Assembly (NCBI GenBank): GCA_947179485.1
Contig: OX359246.1
Coordinates: 24,304,001-24,368,000, forward strand
Source: Allacma fusca
Taxonomy: Eukaryota > Arthropoda > Collembola > Symphypleona > Sminthuridae
Length of the DNA: 64,000 bases
Reading direction: 5' to 3'
The notes below the pieces were generated by a model that ran no database searches, was not told the DNA's origin, and saw nothing but the letters and a program-made list of their open reading frames with translations. A program made the translations under genes and the position numbers. Positions 50,673-63,474 of the stretch are shown here, in pieces. Each line of letters begins with the position of its first letter. Position 1 is the first letter of the stretch.

Positions 50673-52917
50673 TTAAGCAGTTCGATCAGTCATAATCACG
50701 GAGTAAGGGGGTGTCGTAAGGAACATCTCTGTAGAGGATTCCAGGGCAGGTTCGGGCTTCGTTGGATCAAATACAATATCAAATCTTTGGATGATGGCAG
50801 ATAGGAAGAGGAAAACACTGTCTCTTGCAATTTGCTCCCCAACACACTGACGTTTCCCGACTGAGAAGGGGATGAGGGCATCATTTTTCAGAAGGGTTTT
50901 CCCATCCGCACTCAAAAATCTCTCCGGACGGAATGTTTCAGGATCACCCCAGATCTCAGGATCGTGATGGATGTGATACTGATTTACTGCAATCCAACTG
51001 TCTTTCGGAATGGTGAAGCCATTCAAAGTAGTGTCCTCCAGGGCGGAATGGAAAATTCCAAGAGGGGTGATGGAGGACTTACGAAGGGTCTCCAGAATTA
51101 CAGCTTCAGTGTATGGAAGGCTATGTAATTATTAATGATACAAGAAAAACATTTTAATTTCACTGACTCTACTGGATATGGTTCATTTGTTGGGATTAAC
51201 TTGAAATAAAATTTAAGAATACTAAAATAACAAGTAAAAATCCCCAGTACTTTTTCCTATCGTCCAGAGAGGGTTGCTTGGATTTACCCACAACTTGATC
51301 CAATTCTGCTTTAAATTTCTTTTGAGCTTCAGGGAATTTACACAAGTACATAATTGCCCATGTCAATGTTGAGGAGGTAGTTTCAGAGCCAGCTCCAAAC
51401 AAATCCGAGAGGACCACGTCCAAGGAGTGATCTGTAACCAAATGGAATATGTATTTATTTTTATTTCGAAACATTTGAGTAAATTTTTCGATTGAATTAT
51501 TTCCCCTATAAATTCCCCTTATTAATTAAAACATTTTTTGTTATGACTACGCTAAAATGACAATTTATTGTAATAAGAATACATACTATATATTAATCTT
51601 TGCTATTGGGAATAATACCTCCAGATTTTTTATAGAAACTTGATTTCGGATCATCTGTCTTTTCAATCTCTCGTAAATAAGAATCAATAAAATCCCTTGG
51701 AGGTACATCTGCAGAAAATTCCTTCCTGTGTTCATCGATGGGTTTTTTAATAAATTCCATGTTTTGATCCACCAGTTCCAAAACTCTGTTCCATCCGAAG
51801 AGTTTTGGAAATGCTTGGGCTAGACGTGGAAAGAATAGCACTACGGGGGACTTGAGGAGGTCTGTAAAAACCCTGTGAAAATCATTTGAATTTATTATTT
51901 ACCAGTATTTTTCAACAGTATCTATAAATAGGATTCATTTTTCCAGCGTACTTGTTACTTGAGTCCAGGAAATCAGTCATTTGGGGGTCATTCTGAGGGA
52001 AGCGCTTCCCAGTCATGATCATCCAGAGGGAGTTGATGGTCGCAAGTGTGAATTTACGATTTAAAGAAATTGACTGACCCTCTTGGGACTTGAGCCATGA
52101 GACATAATCATTGACCTCCTCCATGACCAGAGAATGCATGGTTGATTTACCAAATCCAAAATCCCGGAGGTTTCGTAACATGAAGCGTCGTTGCTCTTGC
52201 CAGACTTGTCCATGTGAGGCGAAGATGCCTTTTGGGGAAGGAAATTGTCAAATTTGTGGGTTTCATATTAACTCATAACAATAATTATTAGGCAATACAG
52301 TATTATTGTGTAATCAATTTTGTCCATCACAGTCTCACTCAGGTGGATTCACTTACCATAGTTACCATCGGCAAAAATATTAAATAGGACGAAGTCCGGC
52401 TTCCCTATCAAAGCCGGGTTGTTGTTAGCTTCTTTGGCAATTTTATGGTCGGAGATCACAATAAAGCTGTAAAAATATTTTGGGAAATTTAAATAATTAC
52501 AGAACCAAAGGGATTTTATGAAAAATATGAGGAATAGATATACTCACTTGTAATTGGCAAGCTTGACAGAAAAAATATTTCCGTAAAGTTTCACCCACTC
52601 TCCGAACCGAATGTGTGGCTTAAAAGAGATGGAGAGCAAACTACCCAAAATTGGGATCCCTTTTGGACCTTTGTAAAAATTTTATACAACAATTATAATT
52701 ATTATTATTATTGCATGGAATTAAAATTTCCTCTGCGAAAAAAGAAGCTAAAATGAGAAACTCTACAGGGGTAAAAATGAATTATTGAGCGTATTTTTGG
52801 TTTGTAGTTATTTTTACCTGGTGGTGTTTTTCCAGCATAGTTTTTCTTTTTGAAAAAGAAATTGTAAACTAATGCTGCAAGAATTGCTGTAACTACTAAA
52901 GTAGTTATCGAAACCAT
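50673..52917 (-). CDS. Cytochrome P450, copy 2 (496 aa, 7 exons)
   Basis: Paralogue of the preceding gene with the same architecture. Exons (minus): 52917-52818, 52668-52548, 52466-52357, 52228-51952, 51872-51619, 51431-51251, 51120-50673, total 1491 nt including TAA. Introns are short (78-186 bp). An N-terminal anchor ending in a Lys-rich FFFKKK stop and a PPG hinge are followed by AGSETT 301-306, ETLR 358-361, FRPERF, and PFSVGKRQCVG with haem Cys 440. All hallmark residues are present. Exon 4 is nearly identical in DNA to copy 1 whereas introns differ, which suggests recent duplication or gene conversion. Probably an ER detoxification or hormone enzyme; the substrate cannot be inferred. 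Confidence 0.95.
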
Positions 52918-52948
52918 TTTGATGCGAATGAAGGACCAAATAAGCGTC

Positions 52949-52983
52949 AACTGAGCGTTTCCTTCGACGGAGTTTGCATTATA
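52949..52983 (-). promoter_or_regulatory. P450 copy 2 core promoter
   Basis: On the minus strand TATAAT (52983-52978) stands 31 nt before the A of TCAGTT (52954-52949), the classic TATA-to-initiator distance. The 5' UTR would be 35 nt. Confidence 0.6.
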
Positions 52984-54850
52984 TCATTAATTTTACAACT
53001 TGAACTTGGGACTTAATTGAATGCTTTAATCTTTTGAAATGCTTGTTAAAAACATATTTTTCTTTTTATCAGACATGGGAGTGCATTTAGAACAATATGT
53101 TTGCTTATGAGTTTTTTGTACGTAGCGACATGGACAATAATAATATTGCAGATATGATACAATGAAATATGTTTATCATCACTACAGGGTTTAATTTTGT
53201 TCAAGTACGTGTTTTTATCCTAGCAGTGATGAAATTACTGGACGGGACAAATAAGCGTATATAAAAAAAAATTAAGTTACTTTTACAGAGCAGGGCAGTT
53301 CATTTGCCCTGTCCCCTTTTGACCAATCATCCGTGATTGGATTCCCGTAATTTGTAGCAATTTTTGTTAATTGTCTTTCTAATGTTTTAATGACTTAGGT
53401 CAAAATTTCTGGTCACAAATCAGGGGTAATGAACTTGAAGTCACATTTTTTGAAGGATTTGAAAGTTAGAAGTCGTTTTTTAATTTTTATGTGTTTTCTA
53501 ATGAGAAATTAAAAATGTTTTGCATTGGATGTTCTCAGCATGGTCATCTAAACGTGGGCACTGGGTTGCTCATCAGGATCAAAAGTGAGGAAAATATTGA
53601 GGTCGTTCTAAAGCTACCATTTGGTTGTGCCAGGTATTGCGTTCCGAAATAATTGCTTTCTAAATTGCTGTTAGGACTAGCAAATTTTTGAGAGATGTTA
53701 AAATTATGGCTTCAAGAGTCTGAGATAATGAAATGAAATTTAATTATGCAAAGAATTGTACTATACAGTTAGTTCATTTCCTTGTTTGAAGGTAATGAGA
53801 AGGAGTTCAGCATTGGCAATCTGTAAGAGATACGATCACCACTGGATTTATGCGGCGGCCTTCATTCCTACAGTCAATTATGGGATAATTACCTCATCTG
53901 TATACAATTTTACATAAATTCATATAAGTATATACACGTTAAATACGTGTAGAAAATAAAGAGGCACAAGTTTATTTCTGTGACATTAGGCATATGTATA
54001 GTTTGTCTCACTTGGAAAGGTAGTTTCAACGTAGGGAAAAACTCCAGTTTAATAATTGTGGTGAGCGCAGAAAAGTTGTGAGAGTTTGTTCGATTTCTGC
54101 ATAGCGCGAATCCCTGGGTAGGGTGTCACCTTCAACTTCAACCACTCTGGAATGAAAACATATAAGAGCTTTATAAAGCGTCAAAAAATTATATCAGCTA
54201 ATACTCTGAACTCGTTATCAGATAACTATAAAATCTCCATGGCTGCGATAATTTCACAAATAATACTGCTAAATAATTAATAAGATTAGATTGGCTCACT
54301 TATGACACAAGATTACGAATAAGTGGATCGCTTATAATTACCGTGATAATGTCAAACATTGCAATAATACGAAAAGCTCGAGAAGGTAATGTGTAGTGTA
54401 TAAATGCTAGCAAACTATTGCAAAAGAACGTATGTTTCATAACCTATAGGGAACATATCATTTGTGCAAGGGACTGATTACAATGTCCAGAACTATTCCA
54501 AAGAAGAACATACATAGGTACTAAATTGAGGAATAAGTATTGTGTCTTCTACAAAATCACAATAGATACACCGATATACACTTACTATGATTATGTCAAC
54601 TTACAGGTTTAAAATTAAGCTATTTGCATTATATTCTTTATTAGGGAGTTCAGAATGTCTGACCTTCAAATCAGAGCTTTTCAGTGAAGTGAAAAACGTT
54701 TGGGTGAAGAACAATATTTTACCGCATTCCCGTGTAATCTTGTTAACTGGATTTTGCATGGTTATAAAAATGCATTGTACATGCTTTCGTCCTTTAAACT
54801 AACCAAAATTGGTATTCCTACAGTATTGGGCCTGTTTGAAATAACAAAAT
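52984..54850. repeat. Segmental duplication unit A
   Basis: From exon 1 of P450 copy 2 (52818) to about 54630, this stretch is collinear with 56635 to about 58690. Shared landmarks are the gttatcgaaaccattttgat start region, the gagyagg-cag-ttcatttgcc block (53290 / 57028), the gaaaactccagt block and the acaaaattaag block near the end. No gene in it beyond the P450 promoter. Confidence 0.75.
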
Positions 54851-54852
54851 AT

Positions 54853-56574
54853 AATTGCCAGGCACTACGGTATAGGAGGATAGGTGGAATATTGTCTCCC
54901 CCAAATAGTCAGGGAGGGGCAGGCTATGCAGTAGCCCCCCCCCCAATTTTTCAGGAAACGAATTTACGTTTTGCTAACTTTTTGCTACAAAATTTCTATG
55001 AAACCTCAAAATTTTCTGAAATATTTGAAGAAGATTCTATTTATTGTGTTTAAAAAGAAATTGTAACATTATACTTCTAAACAGTTTGCGAATGTTTCGA
55101 TTAGGAAAATTGAATAAAATTGTATGATATTCTCCAGATTTTGTGAATATTACAATGTGTTATATATATTTCAACAAAAATCATATTTTTCCGTTTCGTT
55201 TGTCTCGCTCATTGCCTGCTCTCGATATGCTTTCAAAATATCTCGTTCTCGTATTTTTTTCAAAAACGATAACGAGACAAATGAGAATTTTAAAACCATA
55301 GAGATACACACCCCTAAAATGCATACGTGGAGAGATTGGTTCATCAAGGTAACTGTCGAAATTGTCAGGGTGGTAGATCCGCAGGAAAAACTAGTGAAAA
55401 AAAATTTGCTTACATAGATATACATACATACATCTAACCATAGAGTCCACCTGATAAACAGAAGAACACAAAATCAAAAATTTGACAATTTGTAGGTCCG
55501 TATGTTCGAAAGACAAAAAATCGTCGCTTCGCAAGGATTCATGTCACCCCTGTGGGTGTGATACTGCCAAGAGCAGCGCAGATGTTTCCGATACTTCTGG
55601 GGAATTTCTATGGACACGATCCCTGGACGAAAATTATGAGAAGATTTTATTGACAGCGTTCCAGTAGCATTCCCTAAAAAGAAATCAAGTTGGCGAGCCA
55701 AGTAAATTTGCCCAAAGGCCTGACCGTGATAATGTGCAAATGCATGACATGGCGAGTTATCGTATTGCATAGAACGGTAACCCGGGTAACTCCAAATCGA
55801 TTTGACTGACTGCGTTCATATACAAACATCCAAGGATTAGTCTTCAGGAAAAGCTGTGCAAAATTTGGTTGAAGTCGGTCGAGTAGTTTCGGAGTAATTG
55901 TGTTAGCAATTACTAGCAACGAAAATCCAACATTTTAAAATTTTGATCGAACCAAATTGCAAAAGGTTTTGCAAGGCTAATGAAAAGTTTATATCAATTA
56001 CCAAAACATACCTGTTGATAGGCGGAAAATTTGATTTAAACAATTCACAGCCACATTCTTTGTTGCAAATGGTTTGGACCGACATGTGGACCAGAACATG
56101 CAATTCGGATTCTGATAGACTAAATCCACTTGAGAATGTTCATTGATTCAAGATATTGAAACATACTAATATGAAATGCTGCTGCGTTTCGACTAGACTA
56201 GACAAAAAGTCAAAGAACAGACCGAACCGCATCCCCAGAACTAGCGCACAATCAGTGCATTGACTCTACGGTATCTTAATTTGAAGCCCATAAAAATTTG
56301 CTATTTGGTTTTCGAATTAGAAATTTGTAATATTCGAGCTTCATTTGTTGTCTTTTGAGAAAGCTTTTTAATTTAATTTGCAGAAAAAATCTTCAGAAAA
56401 TTTAAACTCAGCCAAACAGGGCAGGATCGATACCACGCCTGCTTATATGAACTAGCGCAAGAAAAACTATATATGTAAACCTATGCATGCACGGTTGCAT
56501 GTACATATCTGATACGTGAGTAACTAAATTTTGCCCCCCCCCCATTATTTTGGACGGTCCGGAGTGCCTGGTAA
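54853..56574. mobile_element. Possible 1.7-kb TIR element
   Basis: The inverted ends ttgccaggcactacgg (54853) and ccggagtgcctggtaa (to 56574) match at 14 of 16 positions, each near a run of ten C (about 54938 and 56535). No convincing TSD, no intact transposase. It contains a structured repeat (55512-55590) and a ggttgaagtcggt phrase shared with 63500-63990. Boundaries are tentative; it splits the two duplication units. Confidence 0.45.
55512..55590. repeat. Three-hairpin dispersed repeat, copy 1
   Basis: Shares aatcgtcgcttcgcaa and gcagcgcag blocks with 63208-63275. The middle stem differs in sequence (caccc/gggtg here, gcgcccc/ggggcgc there) yet still pairs. Confidence 0.55.
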
Positions 56575-58690
56575 CTCCCAAATTCTGTGTTCGTAAAAAT
56601 TAATTGAACATATTGTGGCATGTTGTTATTCTACCTGGCGGTGTTTTCCTGGCATAGTTTTTCCCTTTGAAAAACAAATCGTAAACTAATGCTACTATAA
56701 ATTGATGACTAAACTAACTACTAAAGTAGTTATCGAAACCATTTTGATGCGAATGAATGACCAAATAAACATCAGCTGTCGGTTTCTTTCGACTGAGCTC
56801 GCATTATGTCATCAATGTATAAAAACTGGACTTGGAAATTGATTCAATGCGTTTATCCCTTTTAGTAATTACACATAAGGTCAAGGTCAATGATAATTGC
56901 AGATCTGATAAAATTAAATATTATTGTCACTAAAGCTCCTAATTTTGTTCAATCAATCATCCTAGTAGTGATGCAATTACTGGACGGGGCAAATATTCGT
57001 ACATGTTATGTTAATTTCCATTTACAGAGTAGGCCAGCTCATTTGCCTGGCCCTGCCCTGTCCTTTTAGCAAGTTATTCGTTCAGGATTATATTTCCCCA
57101 ATTTACAGTAAATTTTGTTCCAGATTGTCTTAAAGATATTTCATTGACCTAGGCCAATATTGCAGGTTACAAAACAGATTTCACGAACTTGAAGCAAAGT
57201 CCAATTTTTTAAATATTAAAATTGAAATCATTTTTGTCCCCGGCTCACAATGTTCGTTCGTAATATTGCATGCGCAATTTTCTTATGAGAAATCAAATAG
57301 GTCACGACATTGAATATTCTGAGCATGTCCATCAAAACCGGGAGCTAAGTTGGAGAAATTTCGTCTCAGAATCTAAAACGAGAAAAAGTGGACGTCTTTC
57401 TGAGGTTACAATTTTGCCGTACCAGCTATCGTCATCAGAATTTTGTTTCCACATTATTATTGGGATAATACATATTTTTGGGAGAGTCAAGGTCAATAAA
57501 TTGTGGCTTCAGGAGCCAGAGAATATGAAGATTATTTAACATTTAAAGCGAATTGTTGGATTGTACTATCCGACTACATGAGTCATGAGTGCTGGGCACA
57601 ATATTATTATATTACGATGAGTTGTTGATAAGAATACGACTGAAAGGACATATGTATACATTGAAGAAAAGGTATTGGATCTAGATAGTCTCTGATTTCA
57701 AATATAAATGTGCATTGAATGTGAGTTAAATCTGATTCTGCAGATCAAGCTGGCGACGGCAATAACGAGTGAGAAGTGAATGTTCATTGTCCTTTTTTTT
57801 TGCGTTGAGCACTCGGTTGATTTTTTGTCGAAAGGTAAACAGAAAGAGTTCAGCATTGATGTTCTGTCAAAGACATGGACATTAACTGCTATTTAGATTC
57901 ACATAATGAATATCATTCATGCCGCGAATTCCCAGAAAATAATCTAATTTAGATATACTTTTGCACATAATCGTGTAAGTAATTAATTATAAATATCTAC
58001 TATAAACAATTACTAAATGTTTATAATAAAGAGGCGCAAGTTTATTTCTACGACATCAATTAGTACTCTCTCAAGGGAAGGTAGTTTCATCGTAATTTTA
58101 TTCACTATGAAAAACTCCAGTAACACAATTTTGGTCAGCATAGAATTTAAGTTCGGCTAATGCAGACCGCAAATCCCTGGGAAAGGTGTCACCCTCAACC
58201 ACTCAGGAATAGGAAGATATGATAGCTTTACAACACTGAAAAATTATATCTGCTACTGCTCTGCTTTCATAATCAAACAATTATAAAATCTCCCTGAATG
58301 ATAAATTTACAAATAATGCTGCTAATTAATAGTAAGATTAAGTGGCTGACTTCTGAAACGAGATTACAGATAGGAGGCTTATTTATAATACACATGGTAA
58401 TGCTGATCATTGCAATAAAACAAAAAAATCGACAAAGCAAAGTGCATTTTGGTTAGTAGATATAGATATAATTGCTAATAAACGCACATTGCAATAGAAC
58501 ACGCATTTCATAACACATCAATAATAATTTGCACATTGGACTGATTGTGAGCGACATTACAAACTACATTAATAAAAGAATATTCTAAAGATAGAAAAGT
58601 TCTACAAAAATTCTGTATCACCTACATAAAATGACTATGCTAACTTACCGGTACAAAATTAAGTTATTTCCGTTGTATTCTACATAACAC
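56575..58690. repeat. Segmental duplication unit B
   Basis: Diverged second copy of 52818 to about 54630, holding the broken P450 first exon at its left and ending just before the sugar-transporter stop. No other gene seen. Confidence 0.7.
56635..56742 (-). pseudogene. Orphan broken first exon of a third P450
   Basis: Matches exon 1 of P450 copy 2 (MVSITTLVV start, PGK near the donor, donor GT at 56634-56633). A small insertion shifts the frame and creates stops within about 20 codons. The TATA of the parent promoter is changed to cataatg. No further exons follow; the space is taken by the possible 1.7-kb element. A relic of a duplicated P450 gene. Confidence 0.85.
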
Positions 58691-58772
58691 CTAGAATTAG
58701 CATGTGTGTAAATACTCCTTGTGCATGATTCAAGTTTACATAATCCCGTATAACTCAACTAATTTAAAATGA

Positions 58773-61245
58773 TTAGCGTCTGCCAAAATAGCGTTGAATT
58801 TCATCCAAACTTTTTCCTTTGGTTTCGGGGACCAGAACAAGACAAAATACAAATCCGAAGAAGCTCACAGCACTAAATAGCCAGTAACAACCGTAGGAAG
58901 TCATAGCTGCAGTCATACTTGGGAAGAACTTTGTAATAATAAAGGCCAGAAAATAATTGAAGGCTGTTGCAATAGAAGCTGTCAGACCCTTAACATGAGG
59001 AGGAAGTAACTCACCCTGTAAAACAGTGAAAAAATGCATTAAAGTGTTTCGAAAGACTTTTGTGCATATGACATTTTTAAACTACTTAAATTATTTAACA
59101 ATAATTACCATCATAGTCCACGGTAAAGGTCCTAGTGCCAAATTGTAGGTAATAATGTACAAAATGAGACTAGTTAGTGGTAGCCACCCTAACGATGAAG
59201 CCCTTCCCGTGTCATGTTCTTTCAAGTAGAAGTAAACTCCTAACATCAGAAGACTAATTCCCATTCCCAAATCTGAGACAACAAGCAAAATCTTCCTTCC
59301 TAGCCTCTCCACAAGAAGGGTAGACACGAACACAAACAAAACCTGGACGGCTGCAATGATAATTGCAGAGAGGTTTGCATCAATGCCTGTTCCAGCATCT
59401 TGAAATATCTCAACAGAGTAGAAGATGACTACATTGATGCCTCCAAACTGCTGCAAAAACATTAGCATCAATGAAATCCCGGTGGGTTTCAGAACTGGTC
59501 CTGCCAGCAGGTCTCGGATAGAGACCGATTGTGCCTGATTTTCTTCCAAGCTCCTTGCAATCTGTAACAAATACAGTTTCGAATTTCCTATGTCTATATT
59601 TATGAATCATTATTGGAGTTTCTTCAAGAAAATTATCGACTAAACTCACAAGTTTCATTTCGGGTTCAACGTCTTCCGTAGAACCTCCCCTCAGCCACCT
59701 CAAGGCCATCCGGGCATCTCCTGGCCTTCCTTTGGACAGTAAAAATCTCGGACTCTCAGGCATAAATACCATACCAATAGCCAATATCACAGGAACGGAG
59801 GCACTTATGATGCAGAGCCATTGCCAGGTTACAACTGCGCCCACAATGTACCTAAATACAAATTTCGGTTAGACAAAAATAAATAAACTCCGCTCAAATA
59901 GATTTTCAAGAAAGATTTAGGTGTGATTACACATGCAGCAAGACAAATTCTTTATCATTCTACCCTCAAACATTAATAGGTAAACAATGTGAACTCACGT
60001 AAACAAAATACCAATGCACAATACCAGAACAAGTGTGTTACTCAGTAAACCTCGAATTTCAGTCTCAGCAATCTCACTCACGTAAACAGGAATTAGAAGA
60101 GAAAATGAGCCTCCACAAAAGCCTGAAAGTTTTTCATCAAAATCAAAAAAATCAAACTATAGGGTATATATACATTATGCTTCCAGCAACTTGCATCTTT
60201 TTATTTATTCCTTGTTTTTACCTTGCTCATCTTTAATTTGACTATTTTAAAATTGCTAATCACCCGTAATAAACCGTCCAACCATGATCAGAGACAAAGT
60301 TTTTGCATAAGCCATCATCAGCCAACCTGCTACAAAGGGGGCAGCAAGTAGCAACATTGTACCCTTCTGGCCTATTTTTTGAATTGAATATCCACTGGCA
60401 AATCCGGCCACTAAAGCTCCAATCTTAAAAACAAAAATTTATTACTTTTATCCCATTATTTAACATACATTTAAAAATAATATTACTGACTCGTAAATTA
60501 TTTCACGCGACTTTTTTTAGCTCTGATTCCCTTGCCTCAATTATTGTCACTGTCCTAACATACTGTATTCTTCGAGCAAAAAATCTAATATTCATGGAAA
60601 ATAGTGCTAACAACATGTAATCCCCCAATAAAAAACCCCAGGAGCTCAGGAATTGTCAAAATATTCGCACGCAGAAACTTCGAAGCGGCAAAATTATCAT
60701 TGAAAAAAGCCATCCAAGAAACGTGCTCCCACAAACTGCATACTGCATGTGCTCCTTCCCTTATTGATCCGAAAAATGAAAAGTAGGTTAGTGGCACAGC
60801 ACACAAACGCTCCGAGTCTGGTACACTTGTACAAGTTACTATTAATACGTACATACATCTGACCTCATACAAATGGCTACAATTACAACAAAAATGAAAA
60901 ATACAAAAACCCATCCGAAATTATTACCGGTGTCAATGCAGAGATCCAAGTAGCTTCGTCCGAATCAGATTCAAATCCTGGGAAGTCCCCACTTTTGGCC
61001 ATACTCGGCAGAGCCGGAGATGTCCATCCCAGAACAGTTCCCAGCCCAAAGGCTCCAATAGTAGCTGCAAACAAAATAAATACACCAAAATATTAGATTT
61101 ATAATTCCTACGGATAGTAATGAAAAAAAACAAAATACAATAAACATCTTGTACCCACTAATGCCGCAACATACTGTGGAAGTTTCTTGGGTATAAAAAC
61201 TACTATTTCTGGCTCCTGCGGTAAAATGCTACTTGTCTCCTCCAT
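58773..61245 (-). CDS. Facilitated trehalose/sugar transporter, MFS (469 aa, 7 exons)
   Basis: Twelve-TM plasma-membrane sugar carrier of the Tret1/GLUT type. Exons (minus): 61245-61155, 61064-60928, 60423-60264, 60122-59999, 59851-59650, 59561-59109, 59015-58773, total 1410 nt including TAA, all GT-AG and in phase. Family marks: GWTSPALP after TM1; a degenerate GYSIQKIGQKG loop where most members have GxxxDRxGRR; PESPRFL 202-208; QQFGGIN 275-281 in TM7; RLGRK 324-328; and PETKG 452-456 near the C-terminus. Length is normal. The altered TM2-3 loop is the one oddity. Substrate (trehalose or glucose) is inferred from family resemblance. Confidence 0.93.
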
Positions 61246-61289
61246 CGTCCTCTTTCACCGACTTCTGCACTACAGCTACTACAGTTTCA

Positions 61290-61295
61290 GACTGA
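61290..61295 (-). promoter_or_regulatory. Sugar transporter initiator (Inr with DPE-like site)
   Basis: Minus-strand TCAGTC is followed at +28 by AGAAGT, five of six matches to the DPE consensus. No TATA box. It would give a 5' UTR of about 48 nt. Confidence 0.4.
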
Positions 61296-63018
61296 CAGGA
61301 CCGGGACTCCGCTTGTTACAGTCTAGCATATGAATGAGATCTGAAAAACCGAATAAAGATTGCGCCTGTGACTTTCTACACAAAACATAAATGTACGGTC
61401 CTGATGTCAAGTTCACATTTGAGACTGCACGAGCTATGTGCGTACAAACGAGTCAGTACTGAAATTTTAATGACACACGAAAATATTTACACTCATTTAA
61501 TTATCGTGTTACCATACAATTTCCCAGTACCAGCACTTTATAAAAGCAGTCCCTATCATAAGATTAAAATAAAACTTTATCTCAACAAAATTGACACCGT
61601 AGTGTAATCAAGCCTCTAAAGCTACGTTTGCAGAAGCTGGCTCACCCTGAACTTATTATTATTCCTGTAAATGATATTTTCATCCCGCCCATAAAACCAA
61701 ACTAATGACATAATTATTATTAGACTTTATTTTCTCCGCAGTACTATATTATAATAAGTATTTCTAACTTTTTAAGCACACGTTAAATAAATGGTGTTAC
61801 TCAAGCTTCAAAATATATCCTATCACTTGTGTTGTTAGCCATACGACGTGTGTACTACACTTTAATGTAGTTTACTAAAAAAAACACCCCCTTAAAAAAA
61901 TATTTTTCGTTTCCTATTTTTTTTTATTGCAAAACCATTCAAATATCAATCAATTTCAAGTGTACTATTAGACTTACTGCTGTCAACCTGGAACTTTTTT
62001 AGGCTGCTAAAAATGCTCCGCCAGAACAATGCACACGCATAAAATTTGTGTAAATACAGTACGCAAACCTAAAAGATGTATAAATATCTACAAAACACGT
62101 ACATGAATAGCATAGCTGGCGTGCAAAATTATTCTCGCAAATATTCACATATAGCTCGAACAAACGCGAATATAAATGACTCTTTATTCTCTTTTACCAT
62201 TATCCTAATAAAATCATTCCAGTATAAATACCACGAACAGTAGAATCAAAGGACCTTTTTGTAAACACATTACAGAGCATGCTTACACGCATATCATGCT
62301 CTTGTCTAAATAACCTTGTCAATCCTAAAGTGAGTGTGTTTCTGTCAGAAATGAGAAATATCCGTAAAAGTATATCATTGAAGGGCATAGTAGCTCTACA
62401 GTACATTCCAGTTCCAACATATGGACGTACATATTTGTATACTTTTTGTCCACGACAAAGTTTGAAGCGTATATATTGTGTTTACAAGCTCATATACATA
62501 ATTACATATAATACAAGTACATATTCCCAACGTTGAACGAACTCTTAATACTTAATGCTATAAGAGTATAGCGAGTGTCTGTCTACCCATTTAATATCAA
62601 TTTCTCACAAATATCATGCATGTATATGATGTGAGAAGAGGCAAATATACGAGCGAGTCCCACGAACATTATTCTCTCATAAAGTGAATCGGCAGGAATT
62701 ACCCTCACTTTTTAAGTACATCCATGACCACGACATTTACACTTGCACTGACCTTGTAATTTGTTGTTATTGGAGGAGTCGTTGGCTGATAGTAGAGGAC
62801 AACTTCCCTGTAGTTACACAATATGTAGATATATTATTATAAGTCTTAGGATAAATCTTCGTAATTCTCACTTTTTCTTCTTAATGTAACTACACGTGAG
62901 ATAGAAATGGAATTTTCTAGAAAAATCCGATAAATTGCGCAGATCTGGGAGAAATTTTTGTCTGTACGAAATGCCATACTAATGTCAGTGGAGTTAAAAA
63001 AAGGGGCAAAAATTTGAT
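61296..63018. other. Gene-free spacer
   Basis: Upstream of the sugar transporter up to the 5S gene. No coding region or repeat with clear ends was recognised. Confidence 0.45.
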
Positions 63019-63136
63019 GCCAACAACACCCGGGGTTCCCAAGCGGTCACCCATCCAAGTACTAACCGGGCCCAACGTTGCTTAACTTCAGTGATCGGAC
63101 GAGAACTGGTGCTTTCAACGTGGTATGGCCGTTGGC
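63019..63136 (-). rRNA. 5S ribosomal RNA
   Basis: The minus strand reads gccaacggccataccacg at the 5' end and gggtgttgttggc at the 3' end. Conserved internal blocks include tctcgtccgatcac, gaagttaagcaac, ggttagtacttggatgggtg and accgcttgggaac, which cover the Pol III box A, intermediate element and box C. The ends pair as helix I. A TTTTT terminator follows within about ten bases (63009-63013). At 118 nt it is about two short of the usual 120 as delimited here. I see no SINE tail, so a real gene or full-length dispersed copy is likely. Confidence 0.95.
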
Positions 63137-63207
63137 ATAAGATCTCCCAATAATTCCTGTACTTATCCTCAGCTCTAAATATTAAACACGATATTTCCCT
63201 CTACTAT

Positions 63208-63275
63208 TAAAAATCGTCGCTTCGCAACGATTCAACGCGCCCCTCACGGGGCGCACTGCGAAGGGCAGCGCAGCT
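63208..63275. repeat. Three-hairpin dispersed repeat, copy 2
   Basis: Three successive hairpins: aatcgt/acgatt (63212-63232), gcgcccc-tcac-ggggcgc (63237-63254) and ctgc/gcag after it. Partner of 55512-55590. Confidence 0.6.
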
Positions 63276-63474
63276 TTGTAGAGGTTTTTAAATAAAGTAA
63301 AATTTGTGTAGAGAGGATGATAGTTGATCGGAGAATATGTGCCAAAATAATTTATGCACAAAATGATACAAGAACGTAATAAAGAACATGAGTTGTGACA
63401 TTTACGTTTGGAATGCAGAAGCAATAAAATCCATTTTGAAATAGTCTTACCTGTACCTATTTTGCACTTCGTCA

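Noticed and set aside
60585..60914. 109-aa minus-strand ORF in the sugar-transporter region
   Set aside because: It lies in intron 2 of the transporter. The protein reads correctly from 60928 to 60423, and including it would break the TM1-TM2 sequence.
63019..63136. 5S-derived SINE
   Set aside because: No SINE body or A-rich tail follows; the gene ends at a T-run terminator.
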